A stretch of DNA of 64,000 nucleotides from positions 186,001 to 250,000 of the forward strand of contig CM049314.1 in NCBI GenBank assembly GCA_026874595.1. The letters are read 5' to 3'. This stretch comes from Sipunculus nudus. Taxonomy: Eukaryota; Annelida; Sipuncula; Golfingiida; Sipunculidae. The notes under the pieces are model-generated. The model had not been told where the DNA came from. It made no database searches and saw nothing but the letters and a program-made list of their open reading frames with translations. Positions 9,481 to 23,752 of the stretch are shown here, piece after piece; position 1 is the stretch's first letter; each line of letters begins with the position of its first letter. A program made the translations under genes and the position numbers.

Positions 9481-9727
9481 TGTTATCGTCTTCCTTTGAT
9501 TGTTGCTTCGTAAACTTCACCGACCAGCCCCAACCACCTGGTTGCCATGTGTCCTCAATGTAAACAACCTTTGCTGTTTTCCTTTACCTAAGATATGTAT
9601 GGTAGCCTGTTCACTTGTCCTTAGATTGTTAATTGTTGGTGTATTGAAGTAAAATAAAATGCCATGTTTTCCTGCACATTGATTGTAAATTTAATAAAAT
9701 CATACAAGAACCAACCAATGTTCTATG
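9481..9727 (+). repeat. Unit tail with AATAAA motifs
   Basis: This AT-rich linker lies between module M4 and the satellite array. It has AATAAA at 9653-9658 and 9693-9698. These resemble polyadenylation signals, but no upstream gene is visible. It is also present at about 19663-19909 and, with point differences, at about 29527-29765 in B. Confidence 0.6.
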
Positions 9728-11942
9728 ACCATTATTTCAGATTAGAGATCAGAACAATTGATTTCTGCATAAACCACTATGACCAGATTTGAAAAAACTT
9801 TAAAGTGGTCTATATTTTTTTCTGAAGAAGTTGAGCTATATGCTTGGAGATGCCAGCCAGTGGGTGTGAATGGATTGCAATGAAACCCAAACCAGGTGTG
9901 TGTGAAGAGTCTGGTGCAGATGAAGGGGGCCAAAACCTATTTGACTGTATATAAGCATAAACTGGCCTGAAATCAGGTTTCTGGGGGCATGAAATTTTTG
10001 TTATTGGGAACAGGGTTATATTATCTTGTTTCCCTGTATATACACCCTAAACGGGGCCTAATGACACCAAAACCAGGTTTTTTGGACCATCAGTACAGAT
10101 TTGAGGTCAAAAAATGGATTTTCTCTGTATATCACTATGTTCACTGTGTCCAGATTTGGAAATTCAAACTGGCCCTAATTTTTTTTCTGAGGGAGTTGAG
10201 CCAAAAGCTTTCAGATACCAGCCAGTGGGTGTAAATGGATTGCAATGATACCCAAACCAGGTGTGTGTGTTGAGTTTTGCGGAGATGAGGGGGGCCAGAA
10301 ACTATTTGACTGTGTATAAGCATAAACTGCCCTGAAATCAGGTTTCTGGGGGCATGAAATTTTTGTTTGTGGGAACAGGGTAATATTATCTTGTTTCCTT
10401 GTATATACACCCTAAACTGGGCCTAATGACACCAAAACCAGGTTTGTGGGACCATCAGTACAGATTGGAAGTCAAAAAATGGATTTTCTCTGTATATCAC
10501 TATGTTCACTGTGTCCAGATTTGGAAATTCAAACTGGTCCTAATTTTTTTTCTGATGGAGTTGAGCCAAATGCTTTGAGATACCAGCCAGCGGGTGTAAA
10601 TGGATTGCAATGATACCAAACCAGGTGTGTGTGTTGAGTTTTGTGGAGATGAGGGGGGCCAGAACCTATTTGACTGTGTATAACATAAACTGGCCTGAAA
10701 TCAGGTTTCTGGGGGCATGAAATTTTTGTTTGTGGGAGCAGGGTAATATTATCTTGTTTCCCTGTATATACACCCTAAACTGGGCCTAATGACACCAAAA
10801 CCAGGTTTGTGGGACCATCATTACAGATTTGAGGTAAAAAAATGGATTTTCCCTGTATATCACTATGTTCACTGTGTCCAGATTTGGGAATTCAAACTGG
10901 CCCTATTTTTTTTTCTGAGGGAGTTGAGCCAAAAGCTTTCAGATACCAGCCAGTGGGTGTAAATGGATTGCAATGATACCCAAACCAGGTGTGTGTGTTG
11001 AGTTTTGTGGAGATGAGGGGGGCCAGAACCTATTTGACTGTGTATAACATAAACTGGCCTGAAATCAGGTTTCTGGGGGCATGAAATTTTTGTTTGTGGG
11101 AGCAGGGTAATATTATCTTGTTTCCCTGTATATACACCCTAAACTGGGCCTAATGACACCAAAACCAGGTTTGTGGGACCATCATTACAGATTTGAGGTA
11201 AAAAAATGGATTTTCCCTGTATATCACTATGTTCACTGTGTCCAGATTTGGGAATTCAAACTGGCCCTATTTTTTTTTCTGAGGGAGTTGAGCCAAAAGC
11301 TTTCAGATACCAGCCAGTGGGTGTAAATGGATTGCAATGATACCCAAACCAGGTGTGTGTGTTGAGTTTTGCGGAGATGAGGGGGGCCAGAAACTATTTG
11401 ACTGTGTATAAGCATAAACTGCCCTGAAATCAGGTTTCTGGGGGCATGAAATTTTTGTTTGTGGGAACAGGGTAATATTATCTTGTTTCCCTGTATATAC
11501 ACACTAAACTGGGCCTAATGACACCAAAACCAGGTTTGTGGGACCATCAGTACAGATTTGAGGGGAAAAAATGGATTTTTTCTGTATATCACTATGTCCA
11601 CTGTGTCCAGATTTGGAAATTCAAACTGGCCCTAATTTTTTTTGTGAGGGATTTGAACCAAATGCTTTGAGATTCCAGCCAGTGGGTGTAAATGGATTGC
11701 AGTGATAGCCAAACCAGGTGTGTGTGATGAGTCTGGTGGAGATGAGGTGGTCCAAAACACTATTTGCCTGTGTATAATAAGCCATATACTGTCCTCAGCT
11801 GAAATCAGCTTTCTGGGGGCTTGAAATGTTTGCTGGTGGGAACAAGGTAATATTATCTTGTTATCATGGATATACACCCTAAAATGGGTCTAAGAACACC
11901 AAATACATGCATGTTGGACCATGAGTACAGATTTGAGGTAAC
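9728..11942 (+). repeat. ~364-bp satellite array spanning the A1/A2 junction
   Basis: This is the complete version of the array. A diverged partial copy starts at 9728, followed by copies beginning at 9818, 10183, 10548, 10911, 11275 and 11640. The first and last copies are the most diverged and the inner ones are nearly alike, the usual gradient of an array homogenised by unequal exchange. The same array repeats at about 19910-22124. Confidence 0.93.
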
Positions 11943-14900
11943 AAATTGTCTGTCTATAAATTAAAAAAAATCAAATATCAAACTGTTATAAACATGTATC
12001 AATATATTTAATAAAATCTCTTTTCATCCAATGAATTGCATCTTATTTTTTTATAAATAAACCATGATATTCAATTACATCCAGTAATAAAAAATAAAAA
12101 TAAAATGAATAACAGTTTTTTTGTTTTTTTTTTGGGGGGGGGGGGGGGGTGTTTGTGTTTTTTTTTGCAGTAAAATCCAGGCTTCTCTTTGGATCCCGGC
12201 GGTGGGCGAGGGTACAATGGACACCACACAACATTTGAAAGAACATTTTTTTCTGCTGTTATTGGATGACCAAGTCTCTATGAATTTAAAAAAAAAAATT
12301 TATTCCGTTATTCAAGATGACAGTGAAAATGACCCTATTTTTTCAATCATTCACCACTCTTTTCGAGCGTTCATCGAATAAGAAAGAGCCCGTCCCACCG
12401 CATTTCCTGCGAGGGTTCGTTTCTTCAGAGTCCAAACAATCCTACAGGGGCGGGGTTTAGTCCATCTCGTCTTAAATTTGTGTCCGGGGCACGGCAAACA
12501 TTATGAAAGCGGACAAAAACTTTCATACGGCTGGTAAATGCGTTTATATGTAAACGCGGGGAATTCCCGGACAATTCACGGAGAGATTTTATATGCAATG
12601 ATACTTTTAATTACACGTTAAAATCATTTAAAATCTACCACTCTATTACTCTAAAGACATTTATTCACTGTTAAATTACCGAAATAATAACCAGCGCAAA
12701 CAATGTGGGACTGCCACTAACACCAATCTGGATCACCAGCTAACATTGACTACCGATCTTACATCAGACGAAAACGCTAAACACTATATATTTTTTCAAC
12801 AGTTTACTGTGCAAACCGTAACAAAACCATGCAGGATATCACATTTACAGGTTCTTAAGGAAATATGATACAAAACATAAATTGTACCTTTGCTCACATT
12901 TAATAATATCATCATGATGAATTCTCCGCGAATTCTCCAGCTGTCCGCGTTATAGATGTATATGTATTTATTAATGGCAAAAATTGACATACAATTTTAT
13001 GGATACCCGTATAATTGCGGTGTTCTGGACCGTCCCAGCCCACAGGTAGGATAATATGGATTCCCGACAATATTCTAATGACCGTTCCCTGAGCTGGAAC
13101 GGGCTAAGAAGGTCCCTGTCATTTTTTTTAATTGTCAATTCCCAGGTTTTTCGGATAAAAAAATGGCCCAATCCTTCATTCAATCTCCAGCCTCTTCTGG
13201 CGTTCCGGGTTTAAAAAAGAGCCCGTCCCATGCCTATTTCAGCTAGGACTGCAAACTCTGGGGTCAAAACAACTCAACTACGGCTTGGGATTACCACCTT
13301 TCCTCTTAAATTTCCATCGCGCCCGTGTCAAGTGTACCGTTATTATTCACAAACGTGCGGCAGGCGCCAAAAAATTTGACAGCACCCCTTTCGGATGCCA
13401 GAATATATTTTTATATATAAAGTCCAAACCCACCACGGAACTAGGGCCTCACAATTTTTTATCTTATTACTTACCACTTCAGACTCCTTAAAAATCACCG
13501 CTTTCCTTTTTTAACCAAAGATTCCAATTTTTTAACATATATTAAATTTCACATTACAGATAACTTACACCAAGGCTACATTACAGTTAATCCGTGATGG
13601 GCAGGACTTCTTGGAATTTTATAATTCCCGGACGCAGGCTGACCGGCTAACCTTTTTTCTTCAAGGAAAGCCCTTATTTAAGCCGAGACCTTAAAGGATG
13701 GTCTAGATAGGCACCTAGCTTGTCCAGGAATGAAAGGTCACGTCTCCCTTACCCAGAGGTCGGGTCTCTGTCTAACACGAACGCGGCTTCGCTTGCATTT
13801 CGGCATTCTGGACGTTCAACTCTTCAAGTTTCTTTTTCAGTGCTTTTCTTATTTCCAGCACTCAAGAATAGGAGAACTGCCAAGGATTCAGTTGGACTTC
13901 CATTATTTTTATTTCTGTCCAAAAATGGATTATCCTGTATAGGATGGCTACTAATAATAACACTATTAATGTCTCTCTATCCGTCTGTCTGTCTGTCTCT
14001 CTGTCTGTCTCTCTGTCTGCTCCTCTTTGACTTTTGAAAATCAGCAAGACCTTATTCATATGTGCTACTGTTTTCCCCATGATAGAGGTTTTTCATCTGA
14101 TCAGATCCAAATGTTCCCTGTCTGTCTGCCTAGTAACTGTCCATCTATTTCGCTGTCTTATTTCCGGTCACTTCCGGCAAGCGTTCGACCTCAGGTCGTC
14201 TAGTTTGTTTGTCTGTATGTCCCCGCTCTACAGGCCACAATTTTGCACCAATCGTCCTGATACTTATAGATAGAGTGTATAATCGGTTCTTCTCGGAGCC
14301 TATTGTTTTTGGTCATGATCGGTCAAGGGTCAAGGTCAGGGTCACCAAAAAGCTCAAAAACGGTTTTTTCTTCATACCTTCGTCAAAAATAGCCGTAGGC
14401 ACCTAATCTGTAGCCCGTTTTATTTGCCACTGCATGGCCACTTCCAACACTGCAAAATTGCCTCATTTCGCTGTTACCATGGTTACGCAATTTTGGGGAG
14501 AAATCATGGAATTTCGTGATATTTTTCAAATTTGCAGCAATTTTACTGATTCTGAGATATTTTATGTAACATAAGAATATCTCGAAACGGGTTTTTCAGA
14601 TTTTGGAAATGGCCGCCAGGGGGCGTTGCAGATGAAAAAACATGAAAATTTGTTTTGGTGCTATACCTCCAGAACTATTAAACATTGGGCCATTTCCATC
14701 ACAGCACCTTAAACTAGGGTCCATGGGCTTATTTTTGCGCATAGGTGCCAAAGTGCGCTATTGCCAGATTTCTCTATTTTTGGGGTAAAACCTTTGAATT
14801 TTGAAAATATGCAGTTTTCAGCTTCTAACTCTGTCAGTTTTTATGCTAGAGAGGTCAAAATTTTTGCATCTTGTAGCCCTTGGGGAGTTCTCGGTGATCC

Positions 14901-17900
14901 AACCAAAAATCTTGCAAAATCTCGCACCGTTTCTCGTCGAATGAGATTTCGCGATTTCACGGTGACATGCCCTATAGGCCACAGATATGCAGGCATCCTT
15001 TTGAAACTGATACATGTTACGTCATACACTAATATCTCGAAAGCAATTGTTCAGTTTTTGGAAAATTACCGCTAGGGGGCGCTGCACTGCAACCCCGTAC
15101 CTACTATCATTGTTTAACCATATCTCCAAAACTACACATTTTAGGTACATCAACTGTACACCATATGAATTGGCGTTTCATGGCCTTTCTGCCCATGACC
15201 TCTTTTGTTTAATCATACACGGTCCCCGCAAATTTTAGCAACTTTGTAAAAATTAAAACCCGCATGCACAAATACATATGCCATCACGCATGCATGCACG
15301 CGTTTTAGTATGAAAGACAGACACGCTTTCCCGTGACTGCAAAAATTATAGCGTTCGCCGTATAAAATAAGTGACCACAGGCACTCTTTGCGGGCCGGTT
15401 TGCCATTTCTGTCGCGTTATAGTTTATTGCTTGCCGGAATCAGAGATTTCGACAAGTATGTTGATCAGTTCCGTTTGTTGCTTGCCGGAAATCTTCGATT
15501 TTCGCAAGCTGGTTGGTCAGTCGCGGATGTCTGTTTGTCTGTTTGTTTGTTTGTTTGTTTGTCTGTCCAGTCTCTACAGGTCACAATTTTGATCCCATCG
15601 CTTTCAAACTTTCACAGTTTGTGTAAAATCAAAAATGCAAGAAGCCTATTGTTTTTGGGCAATAAAGGTCATAGGTCAAGGTCAAGGTCATCAAAAGTTC
15701 CCAAAGTGCTCTTTTCTTCATATCTCCATTACTATTTGTCATAGCCACTTCAAACATGGCTCATTTTAATCGTCATTCCAAGGCCTTTCGTCTGGTGTGT
15801 AGCTGATTCAAATTGGTTGTCACCATGGTTACGTATTTTTGGGTAAAAGTGATGTAAATCGAAAATCAAAGGACAATTTTTTCTAACTTTGTCATTTTTA
15901 AAGCTAGAGAGTTCTAGTTTTTTGCATCAGGTAGCATTTAACAAGTACTGCAAGATTTTATTAAAAGTCTCGCGATATCTCGTATAATATCTCGTCAAAC
16001 GAGAATTTTCGAGATTTCATTAAATATGGCTTACAGGTCGCATTTTTTAAACTATGACTTTGAAAATGACATATTTTGTGTTATTTAGAAATATCTCGAA
16101 ACCAATTTTTCATTTTTTGGAAATAGCCACCAGGGGGCGTGGTACATGAAACACTGTAAGATATCGTTTTTCTGCAATATCTCAAAAAATATTAAACGTG
16201 ACACCATTTTTTTTGTCGTATCTGAAACTAGGAACATTGGCTTATCCCTTCGCTCATGTAGCTTTGTGCTGCCGTTACCATGGTTACCGAATTTTGGGGT
16301 AAAACTTGACAATCTGAAAATGCGGAGTTTTCCAGCTTCTATCTCTGTTGATATTTGCGATAGAAAGGTCTGGTTTTTGGCGTTAGACAGCATCCCTCTA
16401 GTTCTAAGCCATTCAATCGCAAGTCTCGTCATATCTCGCACCGTTTCCCGTGAAACGAGAACACGTGACCATTCAAAGAAATGCCTATAATTCTGTCATT
16501 TTTCACGCTACAGACACATGGTTTGCAGCGCTGGATAGCGGCTGACACTCGCAGTCACATTCAGGGGTCACATTGTTAGTCTCGTCAAATCTCGCGCCGT
16601 TTTTCGCCATACCACGAAGACACGTGCCGTGGCCGCAAGTGGCGGCAGGGTCCTTACGGTGGGCGGCCGGCGTGTGCAGCGGTGCGTGACGGCCTCTTCG
16701 GGCCCCATCTATGATCATACATGTTGGAGGCACAGTCACAACTTTATTGCTTGCCGGAAATCTTCGATTTTCGCAAGCTGGTTGGTCAGTCGCGGATGTC
16801 TGTTTGTCTGTTTGTTTGTTTGTTTGTTTGTCTGTCCAGTCTCTACAGGTCACAATTTTGATCCCATCGCTTTCAAACTTTCACAGTTTGTGTAAAATCA
16901 AAAATGCAAGAAGCCTATTGTTTTTGGGCAATAAAGGTCATAGGTCAAGGTCAAGGTCATCAAAAGTTCCTAAAGTGCTCTTTTCTTCATATCTCCATTA
17001 CTATTTGTCATAGCCACTTCAAACATGGCTCATTTTAATCGTCATTCCAAGGCCTTTCGTCTGGTGTGTAGCTGATTCAAATTGGTTGTCACCATGGTTA
17101 CGTATTTTTGGGTAAAAGTGATGTAAATCGAAAATCAAAGGACAATTTTTTCTAACTTTGTCATTTTTAAAGCTAGAGAGTTCTAGTTTTTTGCATCAGG
17201 TAGCATTTAACAAGTACTGCAAGATTTTATTAAAAGTCTCGCGATATCTCGTATAATATCTCGTCAAACGAGAATTTTCGAGATTTCATTAAATATGGCT
17301 TACAGGTCGCATTTTTTAAACTATGACTTTGAAAATGACATATTTTGTGTTATTTAGAAATATCTCGAAACCAATTTTTCATTTTTTGGAAATAGCCACC
17401 AGGGGGCGTGGTACATGAAACACTGTAAGATATCGTTTTTCTGCAATATCTCAAAAAATATTAAACGTGACACCATTTTTTTTGTCGTATCTGAAACTAG
17501 GAACATTGGCTTATCCCTTCGCTCATGTAGCTTTGTGCTGCCGTTACCATGGTTACCGAATTTTGGGGTAAAACTTGACAATCTGAAAATGCGGAGTTTT
17601 CCAGCTTCTATCTCTGTTGATATTTGCGATAGAAAGGTCTGGTTTTTGGCGTTAGACAGCATCCCTCTAGTTCTAAGCCATTCAATCGCAAGTCTCGTCA
17701 TATCTCGCACCGTTTCCCGTGAAACGAGAACACGTGACCATTCAAAGAAATGCCTATAATTCTGTCATTTTTCACGCTACAGACACATGGTTTGCAGCGC
17801 TGGATAGCGGCTGACACTCGCAGTCACATTCAGGGGTCACATTGTTAGTCTCGTCAAATCTCGCGCCGTTTTTCGCCATACCACGAAGACACGTGCCGTG

Positions 17901-18157
17901 GCCGCAAGTGGCGGCAGGGTCCTTACGGTGGGCGGCCGGCGTGTGCAGCGGTGCGTGACGGCCTCTTCGGGCCCCATCTATGATCATACATGTTGGAGGC
18001 ACAGTCACAACTTTATTGCTTGCCGGAAATCTTCGATTTTCGCAAGCTGGTTGGTCAGTCGCGGATGTCTGTTTGTCTGTTTGTTTGTTGCTTGCCGGAA
18101 ATCTTCGATTTTCGCAAGTATGTTGATCACCCGCGTATGTTTGTTTGTTTGTTTGTT

Positions 18158-18188
<31 letters not shown>

Positions 18189-20364
18189 ATGTACACGCTC
18201 TACAGGCCACAGTTTTTAAGCAATCGCTCTGAAACTTATGCATTAAGTGTAAGATTGGTTCTCCTCGGAGCCTATTGTTTTTGGTCATGATCGGTCAAAG
18301 GTCAAGGTCAGGGTCACCAAAAAACCTAAAATTTTTACTTTCTTCATATCTTTGTCAATAATAATCGTATCCGCATAATCTGTAGCTCATTTTATTCCTC
18401 ACTATGTTAGCTTTCCAAGTGCTGGCAAATTTTTCCGGTCAATGGTTACCATGGTAACGTATTTTTGGGGGAAATTCAGAAAATTCGAAAATTTCCCTCC
18501 AAATTTCTCATTATTCAAGTTAGAGAGGTCTAGTTTTTTGCAATGCATAGCATTTAATATGCTCTGTGCGAAATTAATGTAAGTCTCGCAAAATCTCGTG
18601 CCATTTGTCGTCAAATGAGACTTTTCGATATTTCATTAAATACGATTTACAGGTGGCAGTTTTACAGCTAAGGTTCTGAAAGTGACATATTTTCTGTTGT
18701 TCTGTATTATCTCGAACTTGTTTTTTCATTTTTCGGAAATAGCCACCAGGGGGCGTGGAACTGGAAACACTACAACTTATCATTTTTCCGCAATATCTAA
18801 AAAAATATTAAGCATAGAACAATTTTTTTTGTCGCATCTTAAATTAGGATCATTGCCTTATTCCTTCGTACATTTAGCCTTGTGCTGCCGTTACCATGGT
18901 TACCAAATTTTGGGGTAAAACTTGGCAATCTGAAAATAATAAGTTTTTTGCTTCTATCTCTGTTGATATTTATACTACAAGGGTCTAGTTTTCTGCATGA
19001 GGTAGCATTCCCTTGCCTCTAATGCAGTTAATTGCAAGTCTCGTAGAATCTCGCTCTGTTTTCCGTCAAACGAGAAATTACGAGATTTCACAGAAATGCT
19101 TATAACTTGGTCACCTTTTCGGCTAAAGAGGAGCAGTTTTCAGCATTTTGTTGCGTTTTGGAAGCTTAACATGATAATAACTTATATCTCGCCACATCTC
19201 GTATCAACTCCCTCCAAACGAGAATATTCGAGGATTCGAACAAATGTCTATATCTCTGTCATTTTAATGCCGGAGATTTTATTTTTCTATTGTTCAAGAT
19301 TCACTTGACTAGTTTGAAGTGACAGAATGGAATATCTCGTCTTATCTCGCACCATTTCTTGTCAAACGAGAACATGGGACCATTCAAAGATACGCCTATA
19401 ATTCTGTTATTTTAATGCTGAAGACCTTTAGTTTTCAGCATTCGATAGCGTCTAACACTCTCGGTCACATTATGTGATTATATTGTAAGTTTCGTCAAAT
19501 CTGGGATCGTTTTTTTTCTTCAAATAAAAAAGTAAATCCTATTGCCGTGACCATAAGTGGCGGCTGTATGTGATAGTAAATGTCGGCAGGGGCATTACAC
19601 TTGACAGTTGGAGCCATGTTCTATGGGTGTGCGATGGCCCATGAAGAAGACTTCTATTGTGTTGTTATCGTCTTCCTTTGATTGTTGCTTCGTAAACTTC
19701 ACCGACCAGCCCCAACCACCTGGTTGCCATGTGTCCTCAATGTAAACAACCTTTGCTGTTTTCCTTTACCTAAGATATGTATGGTAGCCTGTTCACTTGT
19801 CCTTAGATTGTTAATTGTTGGTGTATTGAAGTAAAATAAAATGCCATGTTTTCCTGCACATTGATTGTAAATTTAATAAAATCATACAAGAACCAACCAA
19901 TGTTCTATGACCATTATTTCAGATTAGAGATCAGAACAATTGATTTCTGCATAAACCACTATGACCAGATTTGAAAAAACTTTAAAGTGGTCTATATTTT
20001 TTTCTGAAGAAGTTGAGCTATATGCTTGGAGATGCCAGCCAGTGGGTGTGAATGGATTGCAATGAAACCCAAACCAGGTGTGTGTGAAGAGTCTGGTGCA
20101 GATGAAGGGGGCCAAAACCTATTTGACTGTATATAAGCATAAACTGGCCTGAAATCAGGTTTCTGGGGGCATGAAATTTTTGTTATTGGGAACAGGGTTA
20201 TATTATCTTGTTTCCCTGTATATACACCCTAAACGGGGCCTAATGACACCAAAACCAGGTTTTTTGGACCATCAGTACAGATTTGAGGTCAAAAAATGGA
20301 TTTTCTCTGTATATCACTATGTTCACTGTGTCCAGATTTGGAAATTCAAACTGGCCCTAATTTT
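10183..20364 (+). repeat. Higher-order tandem repeat unit A, copy 2
   Basis: This copy has the same length and sub-structure as the first; add 10,182 to every position given for copy 1. The difference I found is at the T-run/G-run junction: 10 T plus 16 G here, against 12 T plus 14 G in copy 1, which leaves the length unchanged. Internal paralogue differences are also copied faithfully: the C/T difference between modules M2 and M3 at 5520/6789 reappears at 15702/16971. The whole 10.2-kb block was therefore duplicated after the internal 1,269-bp duplication. Confidence 0.93.
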
Positions 20365-22124
20365 TTTTCTGAGGGAGTTGAGCCAAAAGCTTTCAGATAC
20401 CAGCCAGTGGGTGTAAATGGATTGCAATGATACCCAAACCAGGTGTGTGTGTTGAGTTTTGCGGAGATGAGGGGGGCCAGAAACTATTTGACTGTGTATA
20501 AGCATAAACTGCCCTGAAATCAGGTTTCTGGGGGCATGAAATTTTTGTTTGTGGGAACAGGGTAATATTATCTTGTTTCCTTGTATATACACCCTAAACT
20601 GGGCCTAATGACACCAAAACCAGGTTTGTGGGACCATCAGTACAGATTGGAAGTCAAAAAATGGATTTTCTCTGTATATCACTATGTTCACTGTGTCCAG
20701 ATTTGGAAATTCAAACTGGTCCTAATTTTTTTTCTGATGGAGTTGAGCCAAATGCTTTGAGATACCAGCCAGCGGGTGTAAATGGATTGCAATGATACCA
20801 AACCAGGTGTGTGTGTTGAGTTTTGTGGAGATGAGGGGGGCCAGAACCTATTTGACTGTGTATAACATAAACTGGCCTGAAATCAGGTTTCTGGGGGCAT
20901 GAAATTTTTGTTTGTGGGAGCAGGGTAATATTATCTTGTTTCCCTGTATATACACCCTAAACTGGGCCTAATGACACCAAAACCAGGTTTGTGGGACCAT
21001 CATTACAGATTTGAGGTAAAAAAATGGATTTTCCCTGTATATCACTATGTTCACTGTGTCCAGATTTGGGAATTCAAACTGGCCCTATTTTTTTTTCTGA
21101 GGGAGTTGAGCCAAAAGCTTTCAGATACCAGCCAGTGGGTGTAAATGGATTGCAATGATACCCAAACCAGGTGTGTGTGTTGAGTTTTGTGGAGATGAGG
21201 GGGGCCAGAACCTATTTGACTGTGTATAACATAAACTGGCCTGAAATCAGGTTTCTGGGGGCATGAAATTTTTGTTTGTGGGAGCAGGGTAATATTATCT
21301 TGTTTCCCTGTATATACACCCTAAACTGGGCCTAATGACACCAAAACCAGGTTTGTGGGACCATCATTACAGATTTGAGGTAAAAAAATGGATTTTCCCT
21401 GTATATCACTATGTTCACTGTGTCCAGATTTGGGAATTCAAACTGGCCCTATTTTTTTTTCTGAGGGAGTTGAGCCAAAAGCTTTCAGATACCAGCCAGT
21501 GGGTGTAAATGGATTGCAATGATACCCAAACCAGGTGTGTGTGTTGAGTTTTGCGGAGATGAGGGGGGCCAGAAACTATTTGACTGTGTATAAGCATAAA
21601 CTGCCCTGAAATCAGGTTTCTGGGGGCATGAAATTTTTGTTTGTGGGAACAGGGTAATATTATCTTGTTTCCCTGTATATACACACTAAACTGGGCCTAA
21701 TGACACCAAAACCAGGTTTGTGGGACCATCAGTACAGATTTGAGGGGAAAAAATGGATTTTTTCTGTATATCACTATGTCCACTGTGTCCAGATTTGGAA
21801 ATTCAAACTGGCCCTAATTTTTTTTGTGAGGGATTTGAACCAAATGCTTTGAGATTCCAGCCAGTGGGTGTAAATGGATTGCAGTGATAGCCAAACCAGG
21901 TGTGTGTGATGAGTCTGGTGGAGATGAGGTGGTCCAAAACACTATTTGCCTGTGTATAATAAGCCATATACTGTCCTCAGCTGAAATCAGCTTTCTGGGG
22001 GCTTGAAATGTTTGCTGGTGGGAACAAGGTAATATTATCTTGTTATCATGGATATACACCCTAAAATGGGTCTAAGAACACCAAATACATGCATGTTGGA
22101 CCATGAGTACAGATTTGAGGTAAC
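19910..22124 (+). repeat. ~364-bp satellite array spanning the A2/A3 junction
   Basis: This repeats the array at 9728-11942, displaced by 10,182 bp, with six copies plus a diverged partial first copy. Confidence 0.92.
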
Positions 22125-22300
22125 AAATTGTCTGTCTATAAATTAAAAAAAATCAAATATCAAACTGTTATAAACATGTATCAATATATTTAATAAAATC
22201 TCTTTTCATCCAATGAATTGCATCTTATTTTTTTATAAATAAACCATGATATTCAATTACATCCAGTAATAAAAAATAAAAATAAAATGAATAACAGTTT

Positions 22301-22333
<33 letters not shown>

Positions 22334-23252
22334 GTTTGTGTTTTTTTTTGCAGTAAAATCCAGGCTTCTCTTTGGATCCCGGCGGTGGGCGAGGGTACAA
22401 TGGACACCACACAACATTTGAAAGAACATTTTTTTCTGCTGTTATTGGATGACCAAGTCTCTATGAATTTAAAAAAAAAAATTTATTCCGTTATTCAAGA
22501 TGACAGTGAAAATGACCCTATTTTTTCAATCATTCACCACTCTTTTCGAGCGTTCATCGAATAAGAAAGAGCCCGTCCCACCGCATTTCCTGCGAGGGTT
22601 CGTTTCTTCAGAGTCCAAACAATCCTACAGGGGCGGGGTTTAGTCCATCTCGTCTTAAATTTGTGTCCGGGGCACGGCAAACATTATGAAAGCGGACAAA
22701 AACTTTCATACGGCTGGTAAATGCGTTTATATGTAAACGCGGGGAATTCCCGGACAATTCACGGAGAGATTTTATATGCAATGATACTTTTAATTACACG
22801 TTAAAATCATTTAAAATCTACCACTCTATTACTCTAAAGACATTTATTCACTGTTAAATTACCGAAATAATAACCAGCGCAAACAATGTGGGACTGCCAC
22901 TAACACCAATCTGGATCACCAGCTAACATTGACTACCGATCTTACATCAGACGAAAACGCTAAACACTATATATTTTTTCAACAGTTTACTGTGCAAACC
23001 GTAACAAAACCATGCAGGATATCACATTTACAGGTTCTTAAGGAAATATGATACAAAACATAAATTGTACCTTTGCTCACATTTAATAATATCATCATGA
23101 TGAATTCTCCGCGAATTCTCCAGCTGTCCGCGTTATAGATGTATATGTATTTATTAATGGCAAAAATTGACATACAATTTTATGGATACCCGTATAATTG
23201 CGGTGTTCTGGACCGTCCCAGCCCACAGGTAGGATAATATGGATTCCCGACA
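20365..23252 (+). repeat. Higher-order tandem repeat unit A, copy 3 (truncated by gap)
   Basis: This matches the first 2,888 bp of unit A: the ~364-bp satellite, the AT-rich stretch, the T/G junction and the start of the spacer. It then stops at a run of N. Its T/G junction is one base longer (11 T plus 16 G) than in the other two A copies. It contains none of the module region, so none of the CTCF-like or X-box-like motifs. Confidence 0.92.
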
Positions 23253-23752
23253 NNNNNNNNNNNNNNNNNNNNNNNNNNNNNNNNNNNNNNNNNNNNNNNN
23301 NNNNNNNNNNNNNNNNNNNNNNNNNNNNNNNNNNNNNNNNNNNNNNNNNNNNNNNNNNNNNNNNNNNNNNNNNNNNNNNNNNNNNNNNNNNNNNNNNNNN
23401 NNNNNNNNNNNNNNNNNNNNNNNNNNNNNNNNNNNNNNNNNNNNNNNNNNNNNNNNNNNNNNNNNNNNNNNNNNNNNNNNNNNNNNNNNNNNNNNNNNNN
23501 NNNNNNNNNNNNNNNNNNNNNNNNNNNNNNNNNNNNNNNNNNNNNNNNNNNNNNNNNNNNNNNNNNNNNNNNNNNNNNNNNNNNNNNNNNNNNNNNNNNN
23601 NNNNNNNNNNNNNNNNNNNNNNNNNNNNNNNNNNNNNNNNNNNNNNNNNNNNNNNNNNNNNNNNNNNNNNNNNNNNNNNNNNNNNNNNNNNNNNNNNNNN
23701 NNNNNNNNNNNNNNNNNNNNNNNNNNNNNNNNNNNNNNNNNNNNNNNNNNNN
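23253..23752. other. Assembly gap, 500 N
   Basis: There are exactly 500 N. The left flank stops at position 2,888 of an A unit. The right flank starts in a B unit at the point equivalent to about 1,859 of A. A round-number gap between two different repeat families looks like a placeholder join made during scaffolding, so the true distance, and even adjacency, is unknown. Confidence 0.98.

Larger units (their letters stand above)
1..10182 (+). repeat. Higher-order tandem repeat unit A, copy 1 (10,182 bp)
   Basis: The sequence from position 1 recurs at 10183 and again at 20365, so the period is 10,182 bp. Contents in order: ~364-bp satellite copies (1-1760); AT-rich stretch with a T-run/G-run (1761-2034); spacer with a diverged internal duplication (2035-3800); TGTC microsatellite (3801-3838); short module remnant (3839-4003); module M1 (about 4004-5247); hairpin (5248-5274); 1,269-bp modules M2 (5298-6566) and M3 (6567-7835); a 72-bp module stub (7836-7907); module M4 (7908 to about 9480); tail with AATAAA motifs (about 9480-9727); start of the next satellite array (9728 onward). 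The phase is arbitrary because the window opens inside the array. No open reading frame longer than about 130 codons occurs, and those present translate microsatellite or satellite sequence. Confidence 0.93.

Noticed and set aside
9653-9698. Polyadenylation signals marking a gene end
   Set aside because: AATAAA is expected often in AT-rich DNA and there is no coding frame upstream.
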